Below, one piece after another: positions 11,501 to 16,186 of a DNA stretch of 16,780 nt. Location: contig JAUCNG010393366.1 of the NCBI GenBank assembly GCA_032353305.1, positions 1 to 16,780 of the forward strand, read 5' to 3'. This DNA comes from Cephalothrix spiralis (Eukaryota; Nemertea; Palaeonemertea; Archinemertea; Cephalotrichidae). The position numbers were made by a program, and so were the translations under genes. The notes under the pieces were generated by a model, which saw only the letters and a program-made list of their open reading frames with translations, was not told the DNA's origin and made no database searches. Position 1 is the stretch's first letter; each line of letters opens with the position of its first letter.

Positions 11501-14500
11501 TTGCAATGAGATTTTATGATAATATGACTGGATTTCCCTTTAACTTTCCTTTACTACAAACAAAATATTTTTGATTTTCAATAAATCAATATTATCTTTG
11601 CATATAACGAATTAAAATACTATAACCATACATGTATTAGGTTTTTAATTTTTTTCCTGCGCCTCTGCACAAATAAACTTTAAATCATAAAATCGGAAGC
11701 CGAGCGAAGCGAGGCGAGAAATTTTTTGACACCTTTTAAACCATTTTTTATCAAATTTTATGAGAAATAATAGGATTTTAGGAGATTTTAAGAGGAATGT
11801 TCATATCTTTTAGGAGAACTGTGAGGCCTGACATGAGTAATACGCGTAAAATTGCAATTAAACCTACCTGCCAATACTGGATGTAAAGCCTTAAACGATT
11901 CAGCTGACACCTTTTCATTATCCGACAGATTCAGTTCTTCCAATGCGTGCAAGGCTCCGGGGCCTACTCCTCCAGCAAGAGCTAAGAAAAATTTATCAGA
12001 GACGCCACAGTTGGCGAGATTCAGCTCCTTCAGTTGACTTTTACTTTTGGGCTTGGTGAAGATAGATGCGCTTACATCATTTACCTTGACCTTGCATGAT
12101 TGGAAGGTGACGCTCTCAAGGGCGGGATGTGAAATGCAGTTTGATAAATACGTAGCTAAGTCTGACGATTCGCCAATCTGAAAATAATTGTTCATATATT
12201 TAATCCTGCAAATGTGTATCTATTATGTGCTTTTTAAGCGATTTACAAAAATTCCTAGCCAACAAATTTTATCGATTCAAAATCTTAAATACAAATAACA
12301 AATTCTAGTCTAAATTCGAGACTTATTTATAATCGAAATTGTCACTTTTCTAACCCCCATTTTAGGTTCAATAGTTCAAAAGTCATTCTTGACACAATCC
12401 GCGCGTATAAACTTCGTCACTAGGACATTCCGCATGTGAACCGCTGTTTTGATAACTTCGGCTTATCCCGTGTTTTTCCGAATAGGCCCTTAGCCGGAAT
12501 TTCGGTAATCCGTCTTACGGAAATCGCCGACGAAGCCCAGAATGCCGGAACTGGTCACAACGTTTACAAATAATTTAATTTTAAACCATTTGATATTTAC
12601 AGTGTACGTAAGAGAGATAAAATTAATACATTGATACGCAATACAATTCATTTGATTTTATCACTATGTGGGGAAATATCCTGAATTTTACAGATAGCCT
12701 GGGGGGTAATAAGGCAGTTTCAATAATTTTAATATTAAGTACATTGCATTTTTGAGTCAGTGGAGGGTTAAAGTGAAGTTTATTCCATGTTATTATCATC
12801 ATAGGTCCAAATTTATGCGTCATTTTTAATCTCGCTAATAGTTTTGTATCAGAGAACCAGACTATTTCATATACAAATTATAGGAGGAAAATTATAACCA
12901 AAAAGTACAGGATTTCTCAAACTAGTACCGGTCTGAAACTTTGGCAGAATTTCGACAAAATAGCAAAGAGTAAATGGTAGAGGGCCATTTTTTTTCTTAT
13001 GAGTAGTTTTTGAACTGTGGCTTTTTATGTTTTCCCGGAAATTTGCTACCTATCTCTTGTGTACAAAAAACAGGCTCACTCATTGTCATTAACCTCAAAA
13101 ATACAAGACTTAATTAATTAGTATCGAGCTGAAACTTTTTTTCCTAGCTTAATACATCCTATGAAGGGCCATTTTTGAACTTTTTGAGTAATCGACATTT
13201 AAGACAAAAAATGCCGTTTTTCGCACTTTTAATTATCGCGAATTGACCATATCCACGTAGTGGTCATTTATGTCTATGGTTATGTAAGCAAAAGAAAAAC
13301 TGCATTAGAGAATGCAAATCGGCCAAAGTCAGTTGATGAGTAACGAAGTAGATCACTTTTTTTAGCCTCGTAGCACCATCTCTGGAATTTTCAATGCATT
13401 TTTTGCTACTATTTTCTTGAATTTTGGTGCACCGAATTTTAGAAAAATTATGTAAAAAAGGCTAAAATACGGGATCTACTATACGTTACATGCCAAATAA
13501 CGTTGGCCTAAATACTCCATACCTCATTCCCACCAACATTAATTGATTTAAGCAGTTTGTTGTTTTTGACTCCATCGAAGAAAGCTGCCATTCCATCTTT
13601 CTTGCAACAGCAGTTCTTAATAACGATGTTTGTCAGAGCACATTCAGGTTGCTGTAAAAATAGAAGACAGTATCATATCGTTTTTCTACCCCCAGACATT
13701 TTTTAATTAATTGTATTACGGATCCGCTTCCGTGAAATGACAATCGAGGGCGGATCACCTCAGAAAAAGCAAACGAGATTCTGGGATTCAAAAATCCATT
13801 CCGCTTTACCCTAAATGGAAGGGCGTTAAGCAAAATCCACGTATTTATACCGTCCAATTGCCACCCAGCAAGACCAATATCTAGTACTGTCTTTGTGCCC
13901 ATTTAGCCTCGAACCCCGCTCTTTTGATTGGAATGCGAGTTCGCAACCTTTATTCTTCGGTTGCCAGCCGCTAAACAGATCCTCGCTCATGCTTAAATTT
14001 GTCTTTTTATACTTACAGAAAATGCATCACCAAGAAGGGTACCGATCTGTTTTCCGTCAATGATATCGTTGGAGCTGAGGTCAAGGTCACACAATGTTTT
14101 GTTACTCTTCAAACTTTCAAGCAGAAGACGTAGGTCAGTAGAACCGCAACTTCGCATGCTGAATACAAAAGTTATAAAAATTTAAGTATAAAATATGGAT
14201 GCGTGAAGTTATCGAATTCCGAAAAATTAAACGTTAGTGATAAACTTAATTACATTTTTCCTTTGTCAAACCAAGAATTCAAACAACGAATATTAGGGAA
14301 GTTCCGGCACTCAAGATCACAGATAAATGATTATTGTGCTTTCCAATGCCAGATGTTCTTAATTATTTTCAAACGTTCTAGCGCTATTTTGTCAAATTAG
14401 CGATTTAGCGACGTGGATCACCCTGATTTACATAACTCCTTCAGCACTAAGTCCCCGGTTGGGGTGGCGGCCCATAGCGCTCCAAATTGTTTTATAATGA

Positions 14501-15997
14501 ATAACTATTTATTTTGTTTTTTGCTAACTTGTTCGATTTGCAAGCAGATTTGTTCTATAGAAATCTAAAACTCCCCGCCCTCATGGGCGATCAATATGGA
14601 TCCATAGCGAAATATAGCACTCGAAGTGTCCCCGCCTGCCAAGCACCGCTTTAAGCAATCCAAGCGCAAGCGCTAAGCAGCGCTATTTTTACATTTCCCG
14701 GCATCCCTCCGCCCCGGTGCATTTCATTGACTGGTGCATTACCACATGGGGAGGAAGCTTCTCTTGCGAAAATATATCCCGGTTCACCCAGGAAGCGATG
14801 TGAGCTGAGGAACTTAACGATTGAAAGTAATGGGGAACGCCTTGGACTCGAACCCGTGACCTCCGGATTACAAGGCATATGCCCTCACCACTATAACAAC
14901 GCGGCACACACTGAATTTCATTGACCTGTGCGTAGAACTTACCTCAAGCCTTTTAAAGATGTGTTATCCTTCATAACTGGACCAATAGATCTTGATAAGA
15001 AATCCTTTCCTAGATAATTGTCAGAGATATCTAGATATTGAAGACTTGAATTTTTAGCCAACATCTGCCCAACCGAGGTCTGAAAAAAAAGACATTGGCC
15101 CATTATTAAAATTTAAACAAGATATTTTTGTTTTCAATAAAATTCAGCATTTTTAAAAATTAAAAGAAGTGTAATCAACAATTTCTAACCTTATTATTTG
15201 AAGAAGAAAAATATGAATGATTTGATGGGGGTCGAACACGACCCGAACTTCAGATGTCTCAACTGAGCTATTGCTTCACGCTGATTCATTGCACTACGGT
15301 TGTATTTGAATGGCAAACGATTAAGTATATATTTGGAGAGCTTGAACAAAATCTCCAGCCCATATCAGTTTTTTTAAGACGTCATGCAAAAATTGCGCCC
15401 CCTATCGGCGAAAATGATGTTTTGCTGGTTTCAGTACAGCCTAAACCGCTAACGGTAGTGGATTTTTGGTTTCATATTGTATGACACTATGTTATCTGAG
15501 TTGAAATAGCTAGCTTAAAATATTCAAATGCGCTCCTAGCGGTGAAACCAACTAAATAACATAATCGCCAATAGGGTGCGCAATTTTTGTATGACGTCTT
15601 AAAATATAAATGGGTCAATATGGTCCATGTCCCCAATCAAACGTTTTTGCGTGGTCATACAAAAATGTAGACCAGAAGTGCGCACGAGCAACGGGATTAA
15701 TGAACTACATGTACATGTAAATTCAAGATCAGATTGACAAAAAAGTGCAAGCACTTATCGCGTGTCTCTCTATGGTGCTAAACATAATATACACATACAG
15801 TACAAAAGGATAAGACAAATAGTTTTCTGCCCTTGTTACAAAAAAGTCCAAGATTGCAAGAGAATACTTACAGCACTGTCAGTGTCAGACCTGTTTCCAC
15901 TGACATTGACACGAAATATGGTGGTGTTGCTTGCTAAGGCCAGCATTATAATACGGAAGCCTTGGGGTCCAATACACTGGTTTGATATGTCCATTTC
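2328..15997 (-). CDS. Leucine-rich repeat protein with C-terminal RNA recognition motif (13 exons, 5' partial)
   Basis: Join of 13 minus-strand exons in transcript order: 15997-15872, 15079-14943, 14158-14017, 13651-13523, 12177-11868, 10214-9975, 9256-9033, 7839-7752, 7391-7254, 6153-6049, 5100-4984, 3504-3299, 2516-2328. All introns are GT-AG and all phases agree, giving 716 codons plus TAA. Residues 1 to about 500 are ribonuclease-inhibitor-like LRRs, for example YLDISDNYLG (57-66), LCDLDLSSNDI (110-120), LEELNLSDNE (257-266), LVLSANR (400-406) and LESLDLSVNR (427-436). An acidic stretch (EEEDIEE, 496-502) and a linker follow. Residues about 619-703 form an RRM, and the protein ends in a short Lys-rich tail. 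LRRs of this type usually bind proteins and RRMs usually bind RNA, so an adaptor role on RNA is an inference. No signal peptide or membrane segment is visible in the part present. The N-terminus lies outside the window, so a further domain such as NACHT cannot be excluded. I do not recognise the gene. Confidence 0.85.
2517..3298 (-). other. Intron 12
   Basis: Phase 0 intron between the two RRM exons. It holds a MITE-like hairpin (2980-3163) and an imperfect direct repeat around 2805-2870 sharing ATTCATAATCC-like blocks. The small + strand ORF at 2570-2755 has no support. Confidence 0.75.
2980..3163. mobile_element. Short MITE-like element
   Basis: 184 bases bounded by CAGATAGTGCAA (2980-2991) and its exact complement TTGCACTATCTG (3152-3163). 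Inner blocks also pair: GTCCGAT at about 3008-3014 with ATCGGAC at 3133-3139. No ORF. Target duplications are not clear. Confidence 0.65.
3299..3504 (-). CDS. Exon 12: linker and N-terminal half of the RRM
   Basis: 206 bases, acceptor TTAATTTTCAG, donor GTGATT. It runs from ESSECLLAAEEWNDVIG through WLQLAEHREK to AIYISGLPSAVSVQKLEG and NISEVFLLK. IYISGLP at residues 621-627 matches the RNP2 strand of an RRM (hydrophobic-aromatic-hydrophobic-X-G-L-P). The next helix and the beta-2 strand SEVFLLK follow in the expected order. It leaves in phase 0 between beta-2 and beta-3. Confidence 0.82.
4088..4452. repeat. Large imperfect palindrome with internally duplicated arms
   Basis: Arms of about 170-180 bases (4088-4266 and 4281-4452) pair along their whole length around a 14-base spacer. 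The innermost match is TTGAAAAATG with CATTTTTCAA. Each arm holds two copies of GATTCAGATTTAGCGGTGTT, so the unit occurs four times (two direct, two inverted). The middle of the arms shares GCGC..TGAAGAAATGA and AGATCTGAGGGG. A solo piece (TTTGCGCTGTTTGAAGAAATG followed by AAAAGATCTGAGGGG) lies at about 3652-3688. ORFs on both strands here are palindrome shadows. Confidence 0.85.
4500..4650 (-). mobile_element. tRNA-related SINE, copy 1 (partial)
   Basis: On the minus strand a pol III box B, GGGTTCGAGGC (4604-4594), is followed by GGCGCACAAACACAGACACT and ATTGGTTACTGGATGG. The downstream part resembles the copy at 13655-13976. The tRNA head is degenerate: upstream lies a short tandem repeat of CAATTGGCAGCA-like units instead of a clean box A. 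Boundaries are approximate. Confidence 0.5.
4984..5100 (-). CDS. Exon 11: linker
   Basis: 117 bases, acceptor TTTTTATTTTCAG, donor GTAAAT. Two bases CA complete a Ser codon, then 38 codons encode LYAKALDCGSIITDH and an amphipathic segment LTFDDALQIASAFKGN. The minus-strand ORF continues about 265 bases upstream of the acceptor by chance, but that part falls in repeat and intron sequence and is left out. It leaves in phase 1 with G. Confidence 0.77.
5301..5358 (+). repeat. Hammerhead-like repeat, copy 1
   Basis: 58-base segment almost identical to 5603-5660. It shows TTGATAAA (5313-5320), a stem II candidate GGCA-ATAC-TGAC with one mismatch, then GAAA (5333-5336). Stem I (AAGCA with TGCCT) also has one mismatch. 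This copy looks decayed compared with copy 2. Confidence 0.5.
5603..5660 (+). ncRNA. Hammerhead-ribozyme-like motif, copy 2 (degenerate)
   Basis: The order AAGCA (5610-5614), TTGATAAA (5615-5622), GGCA-ACAC-TGCC (5623-5634, perfect 4-bp hairpin), GAAA (5635-5638), TATT, TGCTT (5643-5647) mimics a type I hammerhead: stem I closed by AAGCA/TGCTT, core CUGAUGA, stem II, then GAAA, with almost no stem III. The core departs from consensus at C3 (U here) and G8 (A here), which could still pair as U-A. Hammerheads with minimal stem III are known in Penelope-like retroelements; whether this belongs to one is inferred. Activity is doubtful. Confidence 0.35.
5824..5940. repeat. Degenerate tandem repeat, four units of about 25-34 bases
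   Basis: Each unit holds a core CTCACTGCTCACAGCAT-like word. Units are about 5824-5854, 5855-5888, 5889-5915 and 5916-5940. The + strand ORF here (5825-6022) is produced by the repeat and is not a gene. Confidence 0.65.
6049..6153 (-). CDS. Exon 10: linker between LRRs and RRM
   Basis: 105 bases, acceptor CTTTTTTTCTAG and perfect donor GTAAGT. It encodes GLKLNIGDDVETETSALP and a hydrophobic segment HGLVVDLTSLGGHA. No LRR consensus remains. Boundary phases agree on both sides (phase 1 in, phase 1 out). Without the splice signals and phase it would not be recognised as coding. Confidence 0.77.
6154..7253 (-). other. Intron 9
   Basis: Phase 1 intron of 1.1 kb. Three short ORFs on both strands lack any motif and are not supported. 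A GC-rich word cluster (GGCGAGCGCCGAAAGCCGAA) lies at about 6915-6934, and a two-copy repeat at 6971-7061. Confidence 0.72.
6971..7061. repeat. Two-copy direct repeat with ATCACGCTAA and CACGTTAGCCG
   Basis: Copy 1 at 6971-7006 and copy 2 at 7023-7061 each read (G/A)ATCACGCTAA, then TTGAT, then CACGTTAGCCG. Within copy 2 GCTAAC and GTTAGC can pair, so each unit is also a weak hairpin. Confidence 0.6.
7254..7391 (-). CDS. Exon 9: last LRR and acidic segment
   Basis: 138 bases, acceptor TTATTTTAAG, donor GTGAGT. It completes the DNKIG turn and continues AEGLTCLVKCLSKSSSLVSL, the last clear LRR. An acidic run, TTIEEEDIEEVYKALAETL, follows and probably begins a helical cap or linker. It leaves in phase 1 with G. 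Confidence 0.83.
7392..7751 (-). other. Intron 8
   Basis: Phase 1 intron of 360 bases. Short overlapping ORFs on both strands (7393-7638) have no recognisable content. I see no repeat or regulatory signal beyond the splice sites. Confidence 0.72.
7752..7839 (-). CDS. Exon 8: LRR helix and strand
   Basis: 88 bases, too short to stand out as an ORF. Acceptor TTTTATAG, donor GTTAGT. It begins in phase 0 with MGNEGAKALSSIF, which continues the repeat cut by the previous intron, and ends SLNVMDNKI in phase 1. Read across the junction, LDLSVNR followed by MGNEGAKAL is a standard LRR sequence, which strongly supports the splice. Confidence 0.85.
8036..8126 (-). repeat. Dispersed repeat, copy 1
   Basis: Its reverse complement, with GTGTCCCCGCCTGC, TAGCACCGCTTTGAG and a CGCTAT word, matches 14616-14692 on the + strand at roughly three quarters identity by eye. 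Locally rich in GC and in AGCGCTA-type palindromic words. Confidence 0.6.
8243..8843. mobile_element. Element with CCCTGAC repeats at both ends, interrupted by a nested insertion
   Basis: The left end reads AGGGTGTCTAC, followed by TTTTCCCTGACTTTCC. The right end carries TTCCCTGACTTTCCCTGACC, further CCCTGAC copies and a terminus CGAAGTCACCT that roughly inverts the left end. Many short TTCCCTGACTTTCC units are a feature I recall from non-autonomous DNA transposons of several invertebrates. The fold-back at 8331-8540 interrupts it. No coding capacity. Confidence 0.55.
8331..8540. mobile_element. Nested fold-back element carrying an internal minisatellite
   Basis: Ends are inverted repeats: ATGAGGGGTCAATGCCT (8331-8347) against AGGCATTGACCCCCTCAAAT (8519-8538). 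The interior holds tandem copies of TTTCCGTTTCCGATAG (8379-8394, 8410-8425, 8448-8463) and decayed ones (8501-8515). ORFs on both strands are by-products of the repeat. Confidence 0.72.
9033..9256 (-). CDS. Exon 7: LRR units
   Basis: 224 bases, acceptor TTTTTCAG, donor GTAAGA. It encodes EGPKFLEVLRLNACSLADA, LKMLVLSANRFTDDGIKTVV and CRLESLDLSVNR, three consecutive strands at the 28-residue spacing of ribonuclease-inhibitor LRRs, the clearest LRR block in the gene. It leaves in phase 0 directly after Asn-Arg, so the next exon supplies the helix of the same repeat. Confidence 0.88.
9375..9420 (+). repeat. Dispersed repeat AAGATCAGATTGACAAAAA, copy 1
   Basis: 46 bases that match 15725-15770 with two mismatches, both ending CGTGTCTCTC. 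The similarity resumes after a short gap at GTGCTAAA. Both copies are in the same orientation. Confidence 0.75.
9602..9630. repeat. Perfect palindrome
   Basis: CAAAAGCTAATGA (9602-9614) and TCATTAGCTTTTG (9618-9630) are exact complements separated by CAG: a 13-bp stem with a 3-base loop. It lies 110 bases from the hAT-like terminus and may be the centre of a fold-back element. Confidence 0.8.
9975..10214 (-). CDS. Exon 6: LRR units
   Basis: 240 bases; the acceptor ends ATTCCAG. The first two bases AT complete GAT (Asp) with exon 5. It encodes GSEPPNLQRIFISLTP, then PKLQLLDVSKARM and ITTLVLDGLKLAGSEALKSL, two further LRR strands with an atypical longer loop between them. The donor GTACGT at 9974-9969 was chosen over the nearby GTATCT because it matches the consensus better and keeps the phase (A plus AG = Lys). 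The 3' boundary is the least certain of the exons. Confidence 0.8.
10584..10686. repeat. Hairpin-forming inverted repeat
   Basis: TAATATTACTTCATGAGTAG with GTTTGGTTCG (10584-10615) pairs with CGAACCAATCTACTCATAAAG and TAATATTTA (10658-10688), with a few mismatches. The loop of about 40 bases contains ACGACGTCG. Likely a small MITE. Confidence 0.65.
10756..10785. repeat. Perfect 14-bp palindrome
   Basis: CCGTTGAATTAGTC (10756-10769) and GACTAATTCAACGG (10772-10785) are exact complements around CA. It lies 70 bases from the previous hairpin. Confidence 0.85.
11388..11837. mobile_element. Element with inverted ends and TTTTAGGAGA repeats
   Basis: The ends invert: ATGACAGGCCTCACAGT (11391-11407) against ACTGTGAGGCCTGACATGA (11818-11836), one mismatch. 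Inside both ends are tandem ATTTTAGGAGATTTT words (about 11425-11475 and 11772-11818). The middle holds AGCCGAGCGAAGCGAGGCGA (11698-11717), related to words in intron 6. It ends 30 bases from the donor of exon 5. Confidence 0.68.
11868..12177 (-). CDS. Exon 5: two to three LRR units
   Basis: 310 bases, the longest exon. The acceptor is TATTTTCAG and the donor is GTAGGT. It begins IGESSDLATYLSNC and contains LKELNLANCGVSDKFFLAL and LEELNLSDNEKVSAESF, both good LRR cores about 35 residues apart, with a Lys-rich loop (KPKSKS) before the first. It leaves in phase 1 with G. A repeat element with inverted ends (11388-11837) stops 30 bases downstream of the donor. Confidence 0.87.
12178..13522 (-). 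other. Intron 4
   Basis: Phase 0 intron of 1.35 kb. Apart from the MITE-like hairpin at 13341-13488 and a CpG-richer patch at 12400-12560, it shows only AT-rich sequence. The ORF at 12623-12823 has no supporting features. Confidence 0.7.
13341..13488. mobile_element. MITE-like hairpin
   Basis: TAACG, GTAGATC and TTTTAGCC (13341-13366) are mirrored by GGCTAAAA, GATCTAC and CGTTA (13460-13488). An inner pair, GCACCA and TGGTGC, extends the hairpin. 148 bases in total, no ORF. Confidence 0.62.
13523..13651 (-). CDS. Exon 4: LRR unit, cysteine-rich strand
   Basis: 129 bases, exactly 43 codons, phase 0 at both ends, acceptor TTTTTACAG and donor GTATGG. It encodes strand LTNIVIKNCCCKKDGM and then helix and strand ending LLKSINVGGNE. 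The CCC cluster sits where an LRR normally has its Asn/Cys turn. Exons of 126 and 129 bases in phase 0 suggest module-like LRR duplication, but not the 84-bp units typical of vertebrate NLR genes. Confidence 0.85.
13652..14016 (-). other. Intron 3
   Basis: Phase 0 intron of 365 bases, nearly all of it occupied by a tRNA-related SINE in the same orientation as the gene. Confidence 0.72.
13660..13976 (-). mobile_element. tRNA-related SINE, copy 2
   Basis: On the minus strand: an A-box-like TTAGCGGCTGGCAACC (13974-13959), a box B GGGGTTCGAGGC (13917-13906), then a body with GGGCACAAAGACAGTACTAG and ATTGGTCTTGCTGGG. The body matches the copy at 4500-4650. The head is tRNA-sized but has no proper T stem, so it is not a functional tRNA gene. 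The 89-codon ORF here is SINE sequence. The 3' limit is approximate. Confidence 0.62.
14017..14158 (-). CDS. Exon 3: LRR unit
   Basis: 142 bases; the acceptor ends TATTCAG and the donor is GTAAGT. One base completes the split Ser codon, then 47 codons follow. It contains LRLLLESLKSNKTLCDLDLS, a textbook helix-to-strand LRR transition, followed by SNDIIDGKQIGTLLGD. It leaves in phase 0. The other two frames are closed by stops, which fixes the frame. Confidence 0.85.
14616..14692 (+). repeat. Dispersed repeat, copy 2
   Basis: GTGTCCCCGCCTGCCAAGCA and CCGCTTTAAGCAATCC, AAGCGCTAAGCAGCGCTAT match the reverse complement of 8036-8126. GGCCCATAGCGCTC at about 14469-14482 is shared with 10430-10450, so the repeat may be longer than the marked part. 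Confidence 0.58.
14732..14914 (-). mobile_element. tRNA-derived SINE with target-site duplications
   Basis: Minus-strand head: box A-like TATAGTGGTGAG (14895-14884) and box B GGGTTCGAGTC (14855-14845), 75 bases overall. The anticodon stem does not pair, so it is not a working tRNA. The body follows with GGTGAACCGGGATATATTTT. Perfect 11-base copies of ATTTCATTGAC flank it (14721-14731 and 14915-14925), as expected of a target-site duplication. No poly(A) tail. The overlapping ORFs are SINE shadows. Confidence 0.7.
14943..15079 (-). CDS. Exon 2: LRR unit
   Basis: 137 bases, entered in phase 0 after a long pyrimidine run and CAG, left in phase 2 through a perfect GTAAGT donor. It encodes a helix (VGQMLAKN) and the strand SLQYLDISDNYLG, then a second repeat ending LKGL. 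The last two bases AG join the first C of exon 3 to make Ser. A tRNA-derived SINE ends only about 30 bases downstream of this donor (see 14732-14914). Confidence 0.85.
15228..15285 (-). pseudogene. tRNA-like fragment (SINE head or tRNA pseudogene)
   Basis: On the minus strand, box A-like TAGCTCAGTTGAGAC (15270-15256) and box B-like GTGTTCGAC (15239-15231) are only about 16 bases apart, too close for an intact tRNA with a full anticodon arm. Most likely the remnant of another tRNA-derived SINE. Confidence 0.5.
15373..15603. mobile_element. MITE with about 60-base inverted repeats
   Basis: The left end TTTAAGACGTCATGCAAAAA, followed by TTGCGCCCCCTATCGGCGA, is matched by the complement of 15542-15603 (TTTAAGACGTCATACAAAAA, then TTGCGCACCCTATTGGCGA). 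Both arms end in TGGTTTCA. No coding capacity. A + strand ORF over the left half is an artefact. Confidence 0.8.
15725..15770 (+). repeat. Dispersed repeat AAGATCAGATTGACAAAAA, copy 2
   Basis: Partner of 9375-9420, 44 of 46 bases identical. It lies directly after the overlapping TACATGTA pair. Confidence 0.75.
15872..15997 (-). CDS. Exon 1 of the visible part: LRR unit
   Basis: 126 bases, phase 0 on both sides. The acceptor reads TTTTTCCGCAG and the donor is GTAAGT. It encodes 42 residues beginning EMDISNQCIGPQGF and containing FRVNVSGNR, one complete LRR repeat of the ribonuclease-inhibitor kind (beta strand, Asn ladder, then helix). The acceptor shows that at least one more 5' exon exists; none is apparent up to 16780. 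A + strand ORF overlaps this exon and is only a shadow. Confidence 0.82.
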
Positions 15998-16060
15998 CTG
16001 CGGAAAAACAGAAGTTTATCAATGAAGTTTAAGGAGGGTTATATCAGGTAACATGGAAGT

Positions 16061-16186
16061 TTATCGGGAAGCGGAAAATGAGTTTTTTCACCTGGCAGGA
16101 GATTATAATTCTTATAGGAATCGGGAAAATGAAGGTTATCAAAATCAGGAAGCGGAAAATGAAGCTCCGCGTTTATCGGAAAATCG
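16061..16186. repeat. Minisatellite-like run of ATCGGGAAGCGGAAAATGA
   Basis: Copies at about 16062-16081, 16119-16134, 16144-16164 and 16173-16186. The complement (TTTTCCGCTTCCCGAT) resembles the internal repeat of the fold-back element at 8331-8540, in the opposite orientation. Confidence 0.6.

Larger units (their letters stand above)
10215..11867 (-). other. Intron 5 (1.65 kb)
   Basis: Phase 1 intron. It contains a GC-rich patch (10420-10510, GGGCCCATAGCGCTC shared with about 14468-14482), a hairpin (10584-10686), a perfect palindrome (10756-10785), and the element 11388-11837. Four TACATGTA octamers fall in it. No coding sequence seen. Confidence 0.72.
14159..14942 (-). other. Intron 2
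   Basis: Phase 2 intron. It holds a GC-rich dispersed repeat (about 14450-14700) and a SINE with target duplications (14732-14914). The + strand ORF at 14203-14400 has no support. Confidence 0.72.
15080..15871 (-). other. Intron 1 of the visible part
   Basis: Phase 0 intron. It holds a tRNA-like fragment (15228-15285), a MITE with long inverted repeats (15373-15603), overlapping TACATGTA octamers (15706-15719) and the second copy of the 46-base dispersed repeat (15725-15770). Confidence 0.72.

Noticed and set aside
13633-13902. 89-codon minus-strand ORF
   Set aside because: It is the body of a SINE; only the last bases overlap exon 4, in a different context.
14832-14906. Functional tRNA gene (Thr or Tyr anticodon depending on the loop register)
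   Set aside because: Boxes A and B are present, but the anticodon stem does not pair and the acceptor ends do not match; it heads a SINE.
14651-14907. Two overlapping minus-strand ORFs of 72-75 codons
   Set aside because: They run through the SINE and the neighbouring GC-rich repeat; the tRNA-derived box B explains the reading.
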